A stretch of 10,033 bases of DNA. Origin: DATCLA01 sp036564195. Its GTDB lineage: Bacteria > Bacillota > UBA4882 > UBA8346. The stretch is from positions 1 through 10,033 of the forward strand of contig DATCLA010000258.1 in assembly GCA_036564195.1 (NCBI GenBank). The letters run 5' to 3'. Both the position numbers and the translations under genes were made by a program. Below the pieces are notes generated by a model. That model did no database searches. It worked only from the letters and a program-made list of their open reading frames with translations, and was not told where the DNA came from. The stretch's first letter is position 1. Each line of letters opens with the position of its first letter. Below are positions 1 to 6,469 of this stretch, piece after piece.

Positions 1-6
1 GTATAG

Positions 7-12
7 TATAAT
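7..12 (+). promoter_or_regulatory. Possible -10 box upstream of rfbC
   Basis: TATAAT lies at 7-12, about 118 bases before the rfbC start, in the AT-rich first 30 bases. The matching -35 would fall before base 1, so the promoter cannot be confirmed. A TTGACT at 25-30 has no good -10 partner 16-18 bases downstream (only GAGTAA/AGTAAG-like sequence). This is weak evidence for a promoter of the rhamnose cluster. Confidence 0.25.
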
Positions 13-129
13 TAAATTATTGGTTTGACTAAGAATAGCAAAAACTGAGTAAGGCAGCTATTTGGCGAACCTGGCGGTGCACAGTTTTGCGGCAACGTCA
101 AATCGGCGCGGTAAAGGAGTAGGTAGACT

Positions 130-708
130 ATGGCTCAGATAAAAGTGATCCCAACCCCAATTCCGGACTTGTATGTGATCGAGCCCACTGTTTTCGGTGA
201 TGAACGGGGTTTTTTTATGGAGTCTTATCACAAACGGGTATATGCGGCCGCCGGTCTGACCATGGATTTTGTCCAGGATAACCATTCCAAGTCCAAGAAA
301 GGGGTTCTCCGGGGCCTGCATTTTCAGAAGCAACACCCCCAGGGGAAACTGGTCCGGGTGGTCCGGGGCCGGGTCTGGGATGTTGCGGTTGACCTGCGGC
401 CCGGCAGCCCGGCTTTTGGCCGGTGGTTCGGAGTTGAACTGAGTGCGGCCAATAAAAAACTCTTTTACATCCCGGCCGGATTTGCCCACGGTTTTCTCAC
501 CCTGGAGGAGGAGACCGAATTTGTCTACAAATGTTCTGATTACTATGATCCCAATGACGAAGGCGGGATCCGCTATGACGACCCGCAACTTAAGGTTGAC
601 TGGCATTTTCAAGAGTTTGGGATCACTCCCGGTCAGGTTTTGCTGTCGGCCAAAGATGCCAAACTGCCGACCTTACAAGAATATCTTAACCAAGTCAGGT
701 GCGGCTGA
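130..708 (+). CDS. rfbC: dTDP-4-dehydrorhamnose 3,5-epimerase
   Basis: This cytosolic cupin-fold enzyme (RmlC) converts dTDP-4-keto-6-deoxy-glucose to dTDP-4-keto-L-rhamnose, the third step of dTDP-L-rhamnose synthesis. The 192 residues match the usual family length of about 180-190. Visible hallmarks are DERGFFMESY (24-33), FVQDNHS (47-53), RGLHFQ with the catalytic His64, DVAVDLRPGSP (84-94), IPAGFAHGF (114-122), and VYKCSDYY, whose first Tyr (133) matches the known catalytic tyrosine. The start is ATG at 130, preceded by AAAGGAG at 113-119. The stop codon shares its last base with the ATG of the next gene (TGATG), so translation is probably coupled to rfbD. Nothing is missing from the active site, and I expect a functional enzyme. 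Confidence 0.96.
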   Translation: MAQIKVIPTPIPDLYVIEPTVFGDERGFFMESYHKRVYAAAGLTMDFVQDNHSKSKKGVLRGLHFQKQHPQGKLVRVVRGRVWDVAVDLRPGSPAFGRWFGVELSAANKKLFYIPAGFAHGFLTLEEETEFVYKCSDYYDPNDEGGIRYDDPQLKVDWHFQEFGITPGQVLLSAKDAKLPTLQEYLNQVRCG

Positions 709-1583
709 TGATTCTGATCACCGGCGCCAACGGACAGTTGGGACAGGATTTTCAAAAGTATTTCGCACAGCAGGGTCTTGCCTATCTGGCTACGGACTAT
801 GTGGCAACCGCTCATTGTGCGGCACTAGATATCACCGACCCGGCCGCGGTTGAATCCTTTTTGGACGGAAAAGCAATTGACCTGCTGATTAATTGCGCCG
901 CCTATAATGATGTGGACCGAGCCGAGTCCGAAGTGGCAAAGGCCTATGCCGTAAACTGTGACGCTCCTAAAAACCTGGCCCGGATCGCCAGGCAAAGGGG
1001 GATCCCTTTGGTAACCTATTCGACGGATTTTGTCTTTGACGGCACTAAAGGCGCACCCTACCGGGAAACCGACCCTCCTAATCCGCTGTCGGTCTATGGC
1101 AAAGCCAAATATCAAGGGGAGCAGGAAGCGTTAGACGCTTACGACCGGGTCTTGGTAATCCGGACTTCCTGGGTTTTCGGCCTGGGAAATAATAATTTTA
1201 ATAAATCGGTGCTCCGTTGGGTGGCGGGTAGTGATGAATTGCGAATCGTGGCCGACCAAATTTCCGCGCCTACCTATTCCCGGGATTTGGCAGAATATTC
1301 CTGGTATTTAATCCGGGCCGGCGCCACCGGCTTGTATCACCTTTCCAACCAGGGCCAGGCCAGTAAGTACGAGCAGGCGGCGTATCTATTACGCCGCATC
1401 GGCTGGCGGGGCAGGCTGATTAAGGCAAGGACCGCCGAGTTTAAACTACCTGCCCCCCGGCCGGCCTTTAGTAAACTGGACAGTTCCAAAGCTGAAAGTT
1501 TAATCGGGAAAAAGCTGCCGGAGTGGACTGACGCACTGGACCGGTTTTTGGATGAGCTAAAACAAGCGGAGAAAGTTAAATGA
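708..1583 (+). CDS. rfbD: dTDP-4-dehydrorhamnose reductase
   Basis: RmlD is the last step of dTDP-L-rhamnose synthesis, reducing dTDP-4-keto-L-rhamnose with NAD(P)H. It is an extended short-chain dehydrogenase: Rossmann motif GANGQLG at residues 6-12, YSTDFVFDG at 104-112 (catalytic Thr), and catalytic Tyr130 and Lys134 in VYGKAKYQGE. RTSWVFG follows further on. The length of 291 aa is normal. I prefer ATG at 708 because it gives the usual MILITGANGQLG start, overlaps the rfbC stop as TGATG, and has AGGTG at 697-701. A GTG at 699 would add three residues (294 aa). The stop overlaps, as ATGA, the start of a decayed rfbB, which suggests an original rfbC-rfbD-rfbB operon. Confidence 0.95.
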   Translation: MILITGANGQLGQDFQKYFAQQGLAYLATDYVATAHCAALDITDPAAVESFLDGKAIDLLINCAAYNDVDRAESEVAKAYAVNCDAPKNLARIARQRGIPLVTYSTDFVFDGTKGAPYRETDPPNPLSVYGKAKYQGEQEALDAYDRVLVIRTSWVFGLGNNNFNKSVLRWVAGSDELRIVADQISAPTYSRDLAEYSWYLIRAGATGLYHLSNQGQASKYEQAAYLLRRIGWRGRLIKARTAEFKLPAPRPAFSKLDSSKAESLIGKKLPEWTDALDRFLDELKQAEKVK

Positions 1584-1656
1584 AAACTATCCAGTAACCG
1601 GCGCGGCCGGATTTAGCGGAGCTAATTTCCTTAAGTACCTGTTTGGGAAGTATCAA
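1580..1656 (+). pseudogene. rfbB: rfbB N-terminal stub (dTDP-glucose 4,6-dehydratase), frameshifted and truncated
   Basis: ATG at 1580 overlaps the rfbD stop (ATGA) and reads MKTI, then hits TAA at 1595. From 1591, in the -1 frame, the sequence reads PVTGAAGFSGANFLKYLF..KYQ. Restoring one base after 1591 gives MKTILVTGAAGF(S)GANFLKYL, essentially the N-terminus of RfbB/RmlB with its GxxGxxG cofactor motif (Ile of GFIG changed to Ser). After about codon 26 (near 1656) the resemblance stops. The stretch to 1700 carries no further dehydratase signature, and the next gene's ribosome binding site follows at 1704. More than 90 percent of the usual 320-350 residues are therefore gone, so a sequencing error alone cannot explain it. 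The similarity is by eye only. Confidence 0.8.
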
Positions 1657-1715
1657 GCAATCCGGCAGGTCTATTGCCAGCAGCAAATTATGGTTAAAGC
1701 GAAGGAGGCAGCAGA

Positions 1716-2759
1716 TTGAAACCGGATTACCAACCGTTAGATACAAGTAAAACCTATCTGGTTACCGGTGCGGCCGGGTTTATCGGGTTTTTCCTGGCTA
1801 AAAGACTTTTAGAGCAGGGATGCCAGGTGATTGGGGTTGATAATTTAAATGACTACTATGATGTTAAGCTGAAGTATGCCCGTTTGAATCAGTTGCAACC
1901 AGCAGAGCGGTTTACCTTTATTAAAGCGGACATTGGAAACAAAGAGGCCGTTACCAAAGTCTTTACGGATTACCGGCCGCAGGTTGTGGTCAATCTGGCA
2001 GCCCAGGCAGGGGTGCGTTATTCCATTGACCATCCCGACGCCTATATTCAAAGCAATATTATTGGTTTTTATAATATTCTGGAGGCCTGCCGCTATTATC
2101 CTGTGGAACACCTGGTCTATGCCTCGTCCAGCTCGGTTTACGGGGCAAACCGCAAAGTCCCTTTTGCGGAAACTGACTTTGTCGATCGTCCGGTTTCACT
2201 CTATGCCGCCACGAAGAAGTCAAATGAATTACTGGCCTACACCTACAGCCATCTTTATCGGATACCAGCAACCGGCCTGCGTTTCTTCACTGTTTATGGC
2301 CCAATGGGCCGGCCGGATATGGCCTATTTTCAGTTCACTCAGAAATATTTTACGGGTGAACCGATCCATGTTTTTAATGACGGTAATTTTCAAAACGATC
2401 TTTATCGGGACTTCACATACATCGATGATATTGTTGAAGGTATGGTACGTCTGCTGGGCAAGCCGCCAGCTACTGGGGCTGACGTGCCGCACCGTCTTTT
2501 TAACATCGGCAACAACCGGCCGGAACGACTGATGGTGTTTATCGAAACCCTGGAGCAGTGTTTGAGTAAGGCTATCGGTAGGCAGGTGATATTTGAAAAG
2601 ATCTTTGAGCCGTTAAAGCCGGGTGATGTACCTGCCACCTTTGCTGAGACTGATCGGCTGGAGCAGGCAGTAGGGTTTAAACCCCAAACTGATCTTAAGG
2701 ACGGACTGCAAAAGTTCGTCGATTGGTACTGTGAGTATTATAAAGTGTTAGAAACTTAA
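1716..2759 (+). CDS. NAD-dependent sugar epimerase, UDP-glucuronate 4-epimerase type
   Basis: This 347-residue protein is an extended short-chain dehydrogenase acting on a nucleotide sugar, probably interconverting UDP-glucuronate and UDP-galacturonate for cell-surface polysaccharide. Visible features: TGAAGFIG (17-24), VDNLNDYYDVKLKYARL (41-57, characteristic of the glucuronate epimerase group), NLAAQAGVRYSI (93-104), SSSSVYG (137-143), catalytic Tyr163 and Lys167 in LYAATKKSNE, LRFFTVYGPMGRPDMA, and RDFTYIDDIVEG. The SSSSVYG motif replaces the TDEVYG of 4,6-dehydratases, so this is not a substitute for the decayed rfbB just upstream. The start is TTG at 1716, chosen because GGAGG lies at 1704-1708, 7 bases before it. 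The exact substrate is inferred from family resemblance. Confidence 0.88.
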   Translation: MKPDYQPLDTSKTYLVTGAAGFIGFFLAKRLLEQGCQVIGVDNLNDYYDVKLKYARLNQLQPAERFTFIKADIGNKEAVTKVFTDYRPQVVVNLAAQAGVRYSIDHPDAYIQSNIIGFYNILEACRYYPVEHLVYASSSSVYGANRKVPFAETDFVDRPVSLYAATKKSNELLAYTYSHLYRIPATGLRFFTVYGPMGRPDMAYFQFTQKYFTGEPIHVFNDGNFQNDLYRDFTYIDDIVEGMVRLLGKPPATGADVPHRLFNIGNNRPERLMVFIETLEQCLSKAIGRQVIFEKIFEPLKPGDVPATFAETDRLEQAVGFKPQTDLKDGLQKFVDWYCEYYKVLET

Positions 2760-2854
2760 TCGTCGCATTTCAGGAATCTGACTGCAAAATCAAAACCGAT
2801 TCGTGATGCATAAGCCAATCACCTACAGCAATAACAGTTGGTTTAGGAAAGGGT

Positions 2855-2924
2855 CATCCCGGAACGAAAAAGATCCGCATTGATGAATGGTTCTTTTTTT
2901 GATCCGGGATGGGTCCACTTTTTT
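2855..2924 (+). terminator. Long hairpin with T-run after the polysaccharide cluster
   Basis: CATCCCGGA (2855-2863) pairs perfectly with TCCGGGATG (2903-2911). Inside it, GAAAAAGATCC (2866-2876) pairs with GGTTCTTTTTT (2889-2899) with one mismatch and one G-T pair, leaving a 12-base loop. Six T residues follow at 2919-2924, seven bases after the stem. This fits an intrinsic terminator for the rfb/epimerase transcript. The gap between stem and T-run is slightly long, so efficiency is uncertain. The hairpin sits about 95 bases past the epimerase stop and before the next promoter. Confidence 0.6.
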
Positions 2925-2973
2925 CCTGGAGTAAGAGTGGGTGGCTGATAATCTATGCACTTGAATCCGGCTA

Positions 2974-2982
2974 TGCTATAAT
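2974..2982 (+). promoter_or_regulatory. Extended -10 promoter for the HAD hydrolase gene
   Basis: TGCTATAAT at 2974-2982 is a perfect extended -10 (TGn followed by TATAAT). No good -35 lies 17 bases upstream, where the sequence is TATGCA, and the TTGAAT at 2961 is too close. Extended -10 promoters can work without a -35. Transcription would start near 2989, giving a leader of about 98 bases. A small dyad, AGTAT-5-ATACT (2991-3005), lies right at the predicted 5' end. Confidence 0.55.
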
Positions 2983-3086
2983 AGACCTGAAGTATTACCT
3001 ATACTACTTTCAACTGCGAGCCGGACCGGTAAGGGAATTTCAGCCTGAGCTTTTCTAAAGTAATTTTAATTAAGAGGAAGTATAAG

Positions 3087-3761
3087 TTGCTCAAAGCAGT
3101 AGTGTTTGATCTGGATGATACCTTATACCCGGAGTGGACTTTTGTAAAAAGCGGTTGTGATGCTGTAGGCGAGTGGTGCCGGAAAGAGTTGGGGCTGGAG
3201 GAGTTTGCCGCAACCGCCTTCCGAGTTTATCAATCGGGGGTACGGGGCCGGATCTTCAACCGTACGCTAGAGTTGTTACAAATTTCCTATGATGCAGCGT
3301 TAATCGATAAGCTGGTAACGGTCTACCGGGAGCACCGCCCCCGGCTGGCTTTGTTTGACGACGCCCGAATGGTTTTGACCCGGTTGCAGCGGCAGTACCG
3401 TTTGGGGTTGATCACTGACGGGGCTTACCAGGTCCAGCAGCACAAAATAGACGCACTGGCAATTGCCTCCTGCTTTGATATTATGGTCTTAACCGATCGC
3501 TATGGCCGGTCTTGTTGGAAACCGGCGCAATTTGCGTATCAAAAAGTAATGGAGACTTTGGGCTACCTGGGCAGGGAATGCGTTTATATTGGGGATAACC
3601 CGCAGAAAGACTTTATTACCGCAAAAGGATTAGGCTGGCGGACGATACGGATCCGCCGTGTCGACACGGAATATGCAGAGCTTACCATGGATCCAGACCA
3701 TGAGGCGGAGGTAGAGCTGACCTCCTTGGAGAAAGTGCCGGAAATTATCATCCGTTTTTAA
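3087..3761 (+). CDS. HAD superfamily hydrolase (subfamily IA-like phosphatase)
   Basis: This 224-residue cytosolic haloacid-dehalogenase-type phosphatase has all four motifs. Motif I is VVFDLDDTLY with nucleophile Asp8 and acid/base Asp10. Motif II is LITDG with Thr110. Motif III is Lys145 in CWKPAQFAYQ. Motif IV is YIGDNPQKDF with Asp170 and Asp175. A helical C1 cap of about 80 residues lies between motifs I and II, as in subfamily IA (phosphoglycolate phosphatase and similar). The substrate cannot be read from the sequence. The start is TTG at 3087 with AGAGGAAG at 3073-3080, 6 bases upstream, and it places motif I at the usual position. The gene has its own promoter and is separated from both neighbours, so a link to nucleotide-sugar metabolism rests on proximity only. 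Confidence 0.88.
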   Translation: MLKAVVFDLDDTLYPEWTFVKSGCDAVGEWCRKELGLEEFAATAFRVYQSGVRGRIFNRTLELLQISYDAALIDKLVTVYREHRPRLALFDDARMVLTRLQRQYRLGLITDGAYQVQQHKIDALAIASCFDIMVLTDRYGRSCWKPAQFAYQKVMETLGYLGRECVYIGDNPQKDFITAKGLGWRTIRIRRVDTEYAELTMDPDHEAEVELTSLEKVPEIIIRF

Positions 3762-3939
3762 ATAGACGGCCCGGTAGGTAAAGGCGCGGACTGTGCCGGT
3801 CAATACCGGGGCCGCTTTCCGGTGAGTATCAGCCTAAGCTGAATTTGCTCGATTACCGCCCGGTTTATAGAGGCGATTTGGTCTTTTCCGTGGGGGCAAA
3901 TTTGACCGGAATAAACAATTAATGTAAGGGCTGAATTTT

Positions 3940-4392
3940 TTGAAGTACCGAACACGTTTTTGGAGTATTATTGGATTAACATTGGTCTTGGCGGGGGTGA
4001 CCGCTTTTCTTGTGCACACTTCCAAAGATGTCCAGTGGAGCGGTGGTTTTTGGGAGCAGTGGCTCCGGACCCACCTGCAGTTACAGTCGGCTGAGGTGGT
4101 TTTCTGGCTACGCAAGACGGCCCATTTTTTAGGTTATGGCAGTTTGGCGCTGCTTTATTGGGTTTATTTTTATCTATGGGGGCTGCGTAAAACTGCGCCC
4201 TGGTGGGGAATTGTTGGAGCCGCTTTAGTGGCGTCCCTTGACGAGTATTTCCAAAGCCGCTCGGCCTTTCGTTCCGGCCAACCGACCGATGTCTTGCTTG
4301 ACATTAGCGGCGCAGTTATTTTTACCTCAGTGACAACTATGTGGTTGCGATACTGTAAAAACCGGGTTAAAAAAAGAAGCGGGAGTTGTTAA
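3940..4392 (+). CDS. VanZ-like family small membrane protein
   Basis: This 150-residue integral membrane protein shows the VanZ-like pattern. A first membrane segment spans about 7-25. A short outside loop follows, with the SKDVQWS and FWEQWL stretches. Next is the conserved RKTAHFLGYGSLALL (58-72) entering the second segment, then a third segment (about 89-100) ending in SLDEYFQ (99-105). The DVLLDISGA motif (117-125) opens the last segment. VanZ confers low-level teicoplanin resistance in enterococci, but most chromosomal relatives have no assigned function, so no resistance role is claimed. The start is TTG at 3940 with AAGGG at 3926-3930. It stands alone, 178 bases after the HAD gene and 350 bases before aroC. 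The 178-base gap before it holds no recognisable gene. Confidence 0.82.
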   Translation: MKYRTRFWSIIGLTLVLAGVTAFLVHTSKDVQWSGGFWEQWLRTHLQLQSAEVVFWLRKTAHFLGYGSLALLYWVYFYLWGLRKTAPWWGIVGAALVASLDEYFQSRSAFRSGQPTDVLLDISGAVIFTSVTTMWLRYCKNRVKKRSGSC

Positions 4393-4742
4393 AAGGGGTA
4401 AGATCAACTGCCTAATAATGATGTAATCTTCAACAAGGTTCAAATTATCCGGCGTTGTTGTGACTTGACTTCTTGTTACAATCCTGGTTCCGGTGAACTT
4501 AGGAAAAAAGCTCAAAACAATGGTGGGTGTGGAAATCGTTAGGCCAATCATTGCGTACACTGAGGTGATTTAAAAGAGTTTGCAGTGGTAGTTTTAAAAA
4601 ACGGTTAATCAGGGAAGCGGCGACGGTGCCTATTGGGTCGGTTGGAAAAGATCGCCAGATAATTGCTTTCTAGAGTAAAGTAATTTATAATTTAACAAAA
4701 TGTATCTAAACCTTTTAATTTAGGACAGTAGGATGGTGGCCG
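4393..4742. other. Intergenic region upstream of the aro operon
   Basis: No gene in these 350 bases is convincing. A forward open stretch ending at TAA near 4571 reads MVGVEIVRPIIAYTEVI at its end, and a reverse-strand open frame (GTG near 4560, running back into the VanZ gene) covers the same DNA. Neither has a ribosome binding site or a recognisable domain, so this may be gene debris. TTGTTG (4455-4460) and TACAAT (4477-4482), spaced 16, make a weak promoter candidate. The aro promoter lies at 4663-4691. Confidence 0.4.
4663..4691 (+). promoter_or_regulatory. Sigma-A type promoter of the aro operon
   Basis: TTGCTT (4663-4668) and TATAAT (4686-4691) are spaced exactly 17 bases apart in an AT-rich stretch. 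Transcription would start near 4698, leaving a 45-base leader before aroC. I see no T-box, attenuator or operator in that short leader. Confidence 0.7.
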
Positions 4743-5948
4743 ATGATTCGTTTTTTAACTGCTGGAGAGTCTCACGGCCCGGCTCTGACGGCGATTGTGG
4801 AAGGTTTTCCGGCCGGACTGCCGTTAACCGCAGCGGCGATTCAGGGGGATCTGGACCGGCGGCGTCAGGGCTACGGCAGGGGCGGTCGGATGCAGATCGA
4901 AGGCGATCGGGTGGAATTACTCTCCGGAGTAAGGCAGGGAGTTACGATTGGTTCTCCCATTACTCTGCAAATAGTTAATCAGGATTGGGAACGCTGGCAG
5001 GTGGTGATGGCTGCGGCGCCGGATAGTGGCGGCGAACGGCAGGTAGCGATCGTTGGCGACCGGCGGCTCGCCAAGGTTGACGCAGTAGTTACCAAACCTC
5101 GTCCTGGCCATGCCGACCTGGCCGGGGCTTTGAAATATGCTCAGACTGATCTCCGTAATATTTTGGAACGGGCCAGCGCCCGAGAGACCGCCGCTCGGGT
5201 CGGGGCCGGTGCGGTTGCCCGCCGCCTGTTGCAGGAGTTTGGAATTACTGTTTTCAGTGGAGTACTTGGCATCGGTACGGTAAGGGTGGCGCAGCCTCCG
5301 GAAAATCTGCAAGTCTACCGGGAACAGGTAACGGCTTCACCGGTGGCAGCGCCGGACCCGGAAGCCTCCCGGTTAATGACTGCGGAAATTGACCGTGCTA
5401 AACAGGCCGGAGATTCGTTAGGCGGGATCATAGAAGTGCTGGCTGAGGGCGTTCCGGTAGGCTTGGGCTCGCATGTCCACTGGGATCGGCGGCTGGATGC
5501 CCGTCTGGCCGGGGCGTTGATGAGCATTCCCGCAATTAAGGGTGTGGAGGTTGGGCTGGGTTTTGCAGCCGCCCGCCAAGCCGGTTCCACAGTCCATGAT
5601 CCGGTGGCTTACAATCCGGAAAGCGGTTTTTGCCGCCTGACCAATCATGCCGGCGGGATCGAGGGCGGCATCAGCAACGGGGAACTGATCCGGTTACGTG
5701 TGGCGATGAAGCCGATTCCAACTTTGTATCAGCCCTTGCCGACTGTGGATTTGATCAGTAAACAAGCGGCTGTTGCCAGCGTGGAACGTTCCGATACCTG
5801 CGCGGTCCCGGCTGCGGCGGTAGTGGCGGAGGCAATGACCTGCTGGGTACTGGCTGAAGCTTTTTTAGAGAAGTTCGGCGGCGATCATTTAGAGGAAACC
5901 CGGTCCAATTTTCAAAACTATCTGGGCCAGATCCGGAGCAGGTCATGA
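4743..5948 (+). CDS. aroC: Chorismate synthase
   Basis: AroC makes chorismate from 5-enolpyruvylshikimate-3-phosphate (anti-1,4 elimination, reduced FMN required), the last step of the shikimate pathway. The 401 residues fall within the range of the Gram-positive form. Signatures are TAGESHGPAL with catalytic His11 (6-15), DLDRRRQGYGRGGRM (about 36-50), RPGHADLAGALKY with the second catalytic His123 (120-132), RNILERASARETAARVGAGAVAR (about 138-160), and the C-terminal NHAGGIEGGISNG and RSDTCAVPAA stretches. The start is ATG at 4743, which gives the usual MIRFLTAGESHG; AGGA/GGTGG elements lie at 4730-4739. It is first in the aro operon behind the TTGCTT-TATAAT promoter. The last codons overlap aroK by 4 bases (ATGA), implying translational coupling. 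Confidence 0.97.
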   Translation: MIRFLTAGESHGPALTAIVEGFPAGLPLTAAAIQGDLDRRRQGYGRGGRMQIEGDRVELLSGVRQGVTIGSPITLQIVNQDWERWQVVMAAAPDSGGERQVAIVGDRRLAKVDAVVTKPRPGHADLAGALKYAQTDLRNILERASARETAARVGAGAVARRLLQEFGITVFSGVLGIGTVRVAQPPENLQVYREQVTASPVAAPDPEASRLMTAEIDRAKQAGDSLGGIIEVLAEGVPVGLGSHVHWDRRLDARLAGALMSIPAIKGVEVGLGFAAARQAGSTVHDPVAYNPESGFCRLTNHAGGIEGGISNGELIRLRVAMKPIPTLYQPLPTVDLISKQAAVASVERSDTCAVPAAAVVAEAMTCWVLAEAFLEKFGGDHLEETRSNFQNYLGQIRSRS

Positions 5949-6469
5949 AAATCAGCTTAATTGGCTTTATGGGAACAGGCAAGTCCGCCCTGGGGCAGTT
6001 GTTGGCTAAGGAATTGCATTATGATTTCATTGATACCGATCAGCTGATTGAAGCCCGCGAGCGACGCCAGATTACTGAGATCTTTCAAAGCGACGGCGAA
6101 GCCTATTTTCGTGCCCTCGAACACGGCCTGGCCCGGGAGTTGCATCGAGCGGAGCGGCTGGTGATCGCCACCGGAGGCGGATTTCCGCTTAACCCAGAAA
6201 ACCTACGACTGCTCCGGGAGAACGGGCTAGTGATTGCACTGACCGCCACACCGGAAACTATTTACCGGCGAGTCATAAAGGAGACGCACCGACCGCTGCT
6301 GACAACGGGTGATCCGTTGGCACAGATCAGAGCTTTAATGAAAGCTAGAGACGGAATTTACCGCAATTCCGACTTGACGGTGGACACTAACGACCGAAGT
6401 TTACCAGCACTGACAGAGGAAATAATGACTGAATTACATAAAAGAGGATATTGGGATGGAAAAAATTGA
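5945..6469 (+). CDS. aroK: Shikimate kinase
   Basis: AroK phosphorylates shikimate at the 3-hydroxyl using ATP, the fifth shikimate-pathway step. At 174 residues it is typical. It has a P-loop GFMGTGKS (7-14), the shikimate-binding Asp32 in DTD (30-32), Arg56 and Glu59 in YFRALE, ATGGGF (75-80) as Walker B region, and lid Arg116 in THRPLL. The RDGIYRNSDLTVDT region (135-148) completes the substrate/adenine pocket. ATG at 5945 overlaps the aroC stop by 4 bases and no longer alternative is needed. The 3' end overlaps aroB by 14 bases, within which aroB has its own start. All catalytic residues are present. Confidence 0.96.
   Translation: MKISLIGFMGTGKSALGQLLAKELHYDFIDTDQLIEARERRQITEIFQSDGEAYFRALEHGLARELHRAERLVIATGGGFPLNPENLRLLRENGLVIALTATPETIYRRVIKETHRPLLTTGDPLAQIRALMKARDGIYRNSDLTVDTNDRSLPALTEEIMTELHKRGYWDGKN

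Larger units (their letters stand above)
2760..3086. other. Intergenic region between epimerase and HAD genes
   Basis: These 327 bases contain the terminator-like hairpin (2855-2924) and the extended -10 promoter (2974-2982). The first 95 bases and the predicted leader (about 2989-3086) show no ORF or RNA gene that I recognise. Confidence 0.5.

Noticed and set aside
25..53. TTGACT as -35 of an rfbC promoter
   Set aside because: No acceptable -10 sequence lies 16-18 bases downstream.
58..612. 184-codon open frame on the minus strand
   Set aside because: It lies antisense to rfbC, whose frame has full family motifs and a ribosome site. The minus-strand protein has no recognisable domain.
1716..2759. 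Epimerase gene as a replacement dTDP-glucose 4,6-dehydratase
   Set aside because: The active-site motif is SSSSVYG and not TDEVYG, and the VDNLNDYYDVKLK stretch is typical of glucuronate epimerases.
2821..2924. T-box riboswitch in front of the HAD gene
   Set aside because: The segment AGGGTCATCCCGG recalls the T-box antiterminator, but the conserved TGGNACCGCG core and the long stem I leader are absent, and the downstream gene is not a tRNA or amino-acid gene.
3762..3939. Open stretch ending LLDYRPVYRGDLVFSVGA before the VanZ gene
   Set aside because: There is no start codon with a ribosome site and no domain. It is about 46 codons at most, likely chance in a GC-balanced gap. The small CCGGT-4-ACCGG dyad at 3796-3809 lacks a T-run.
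4327..4560. 77-codon minus-strand frame between the VanZ gene and aroC
   Set aside because: It runs into the VanZ gene, starts with GTG without a ribosome site, and shows no family I recognise. It is kept only as possible debris in the gap note.
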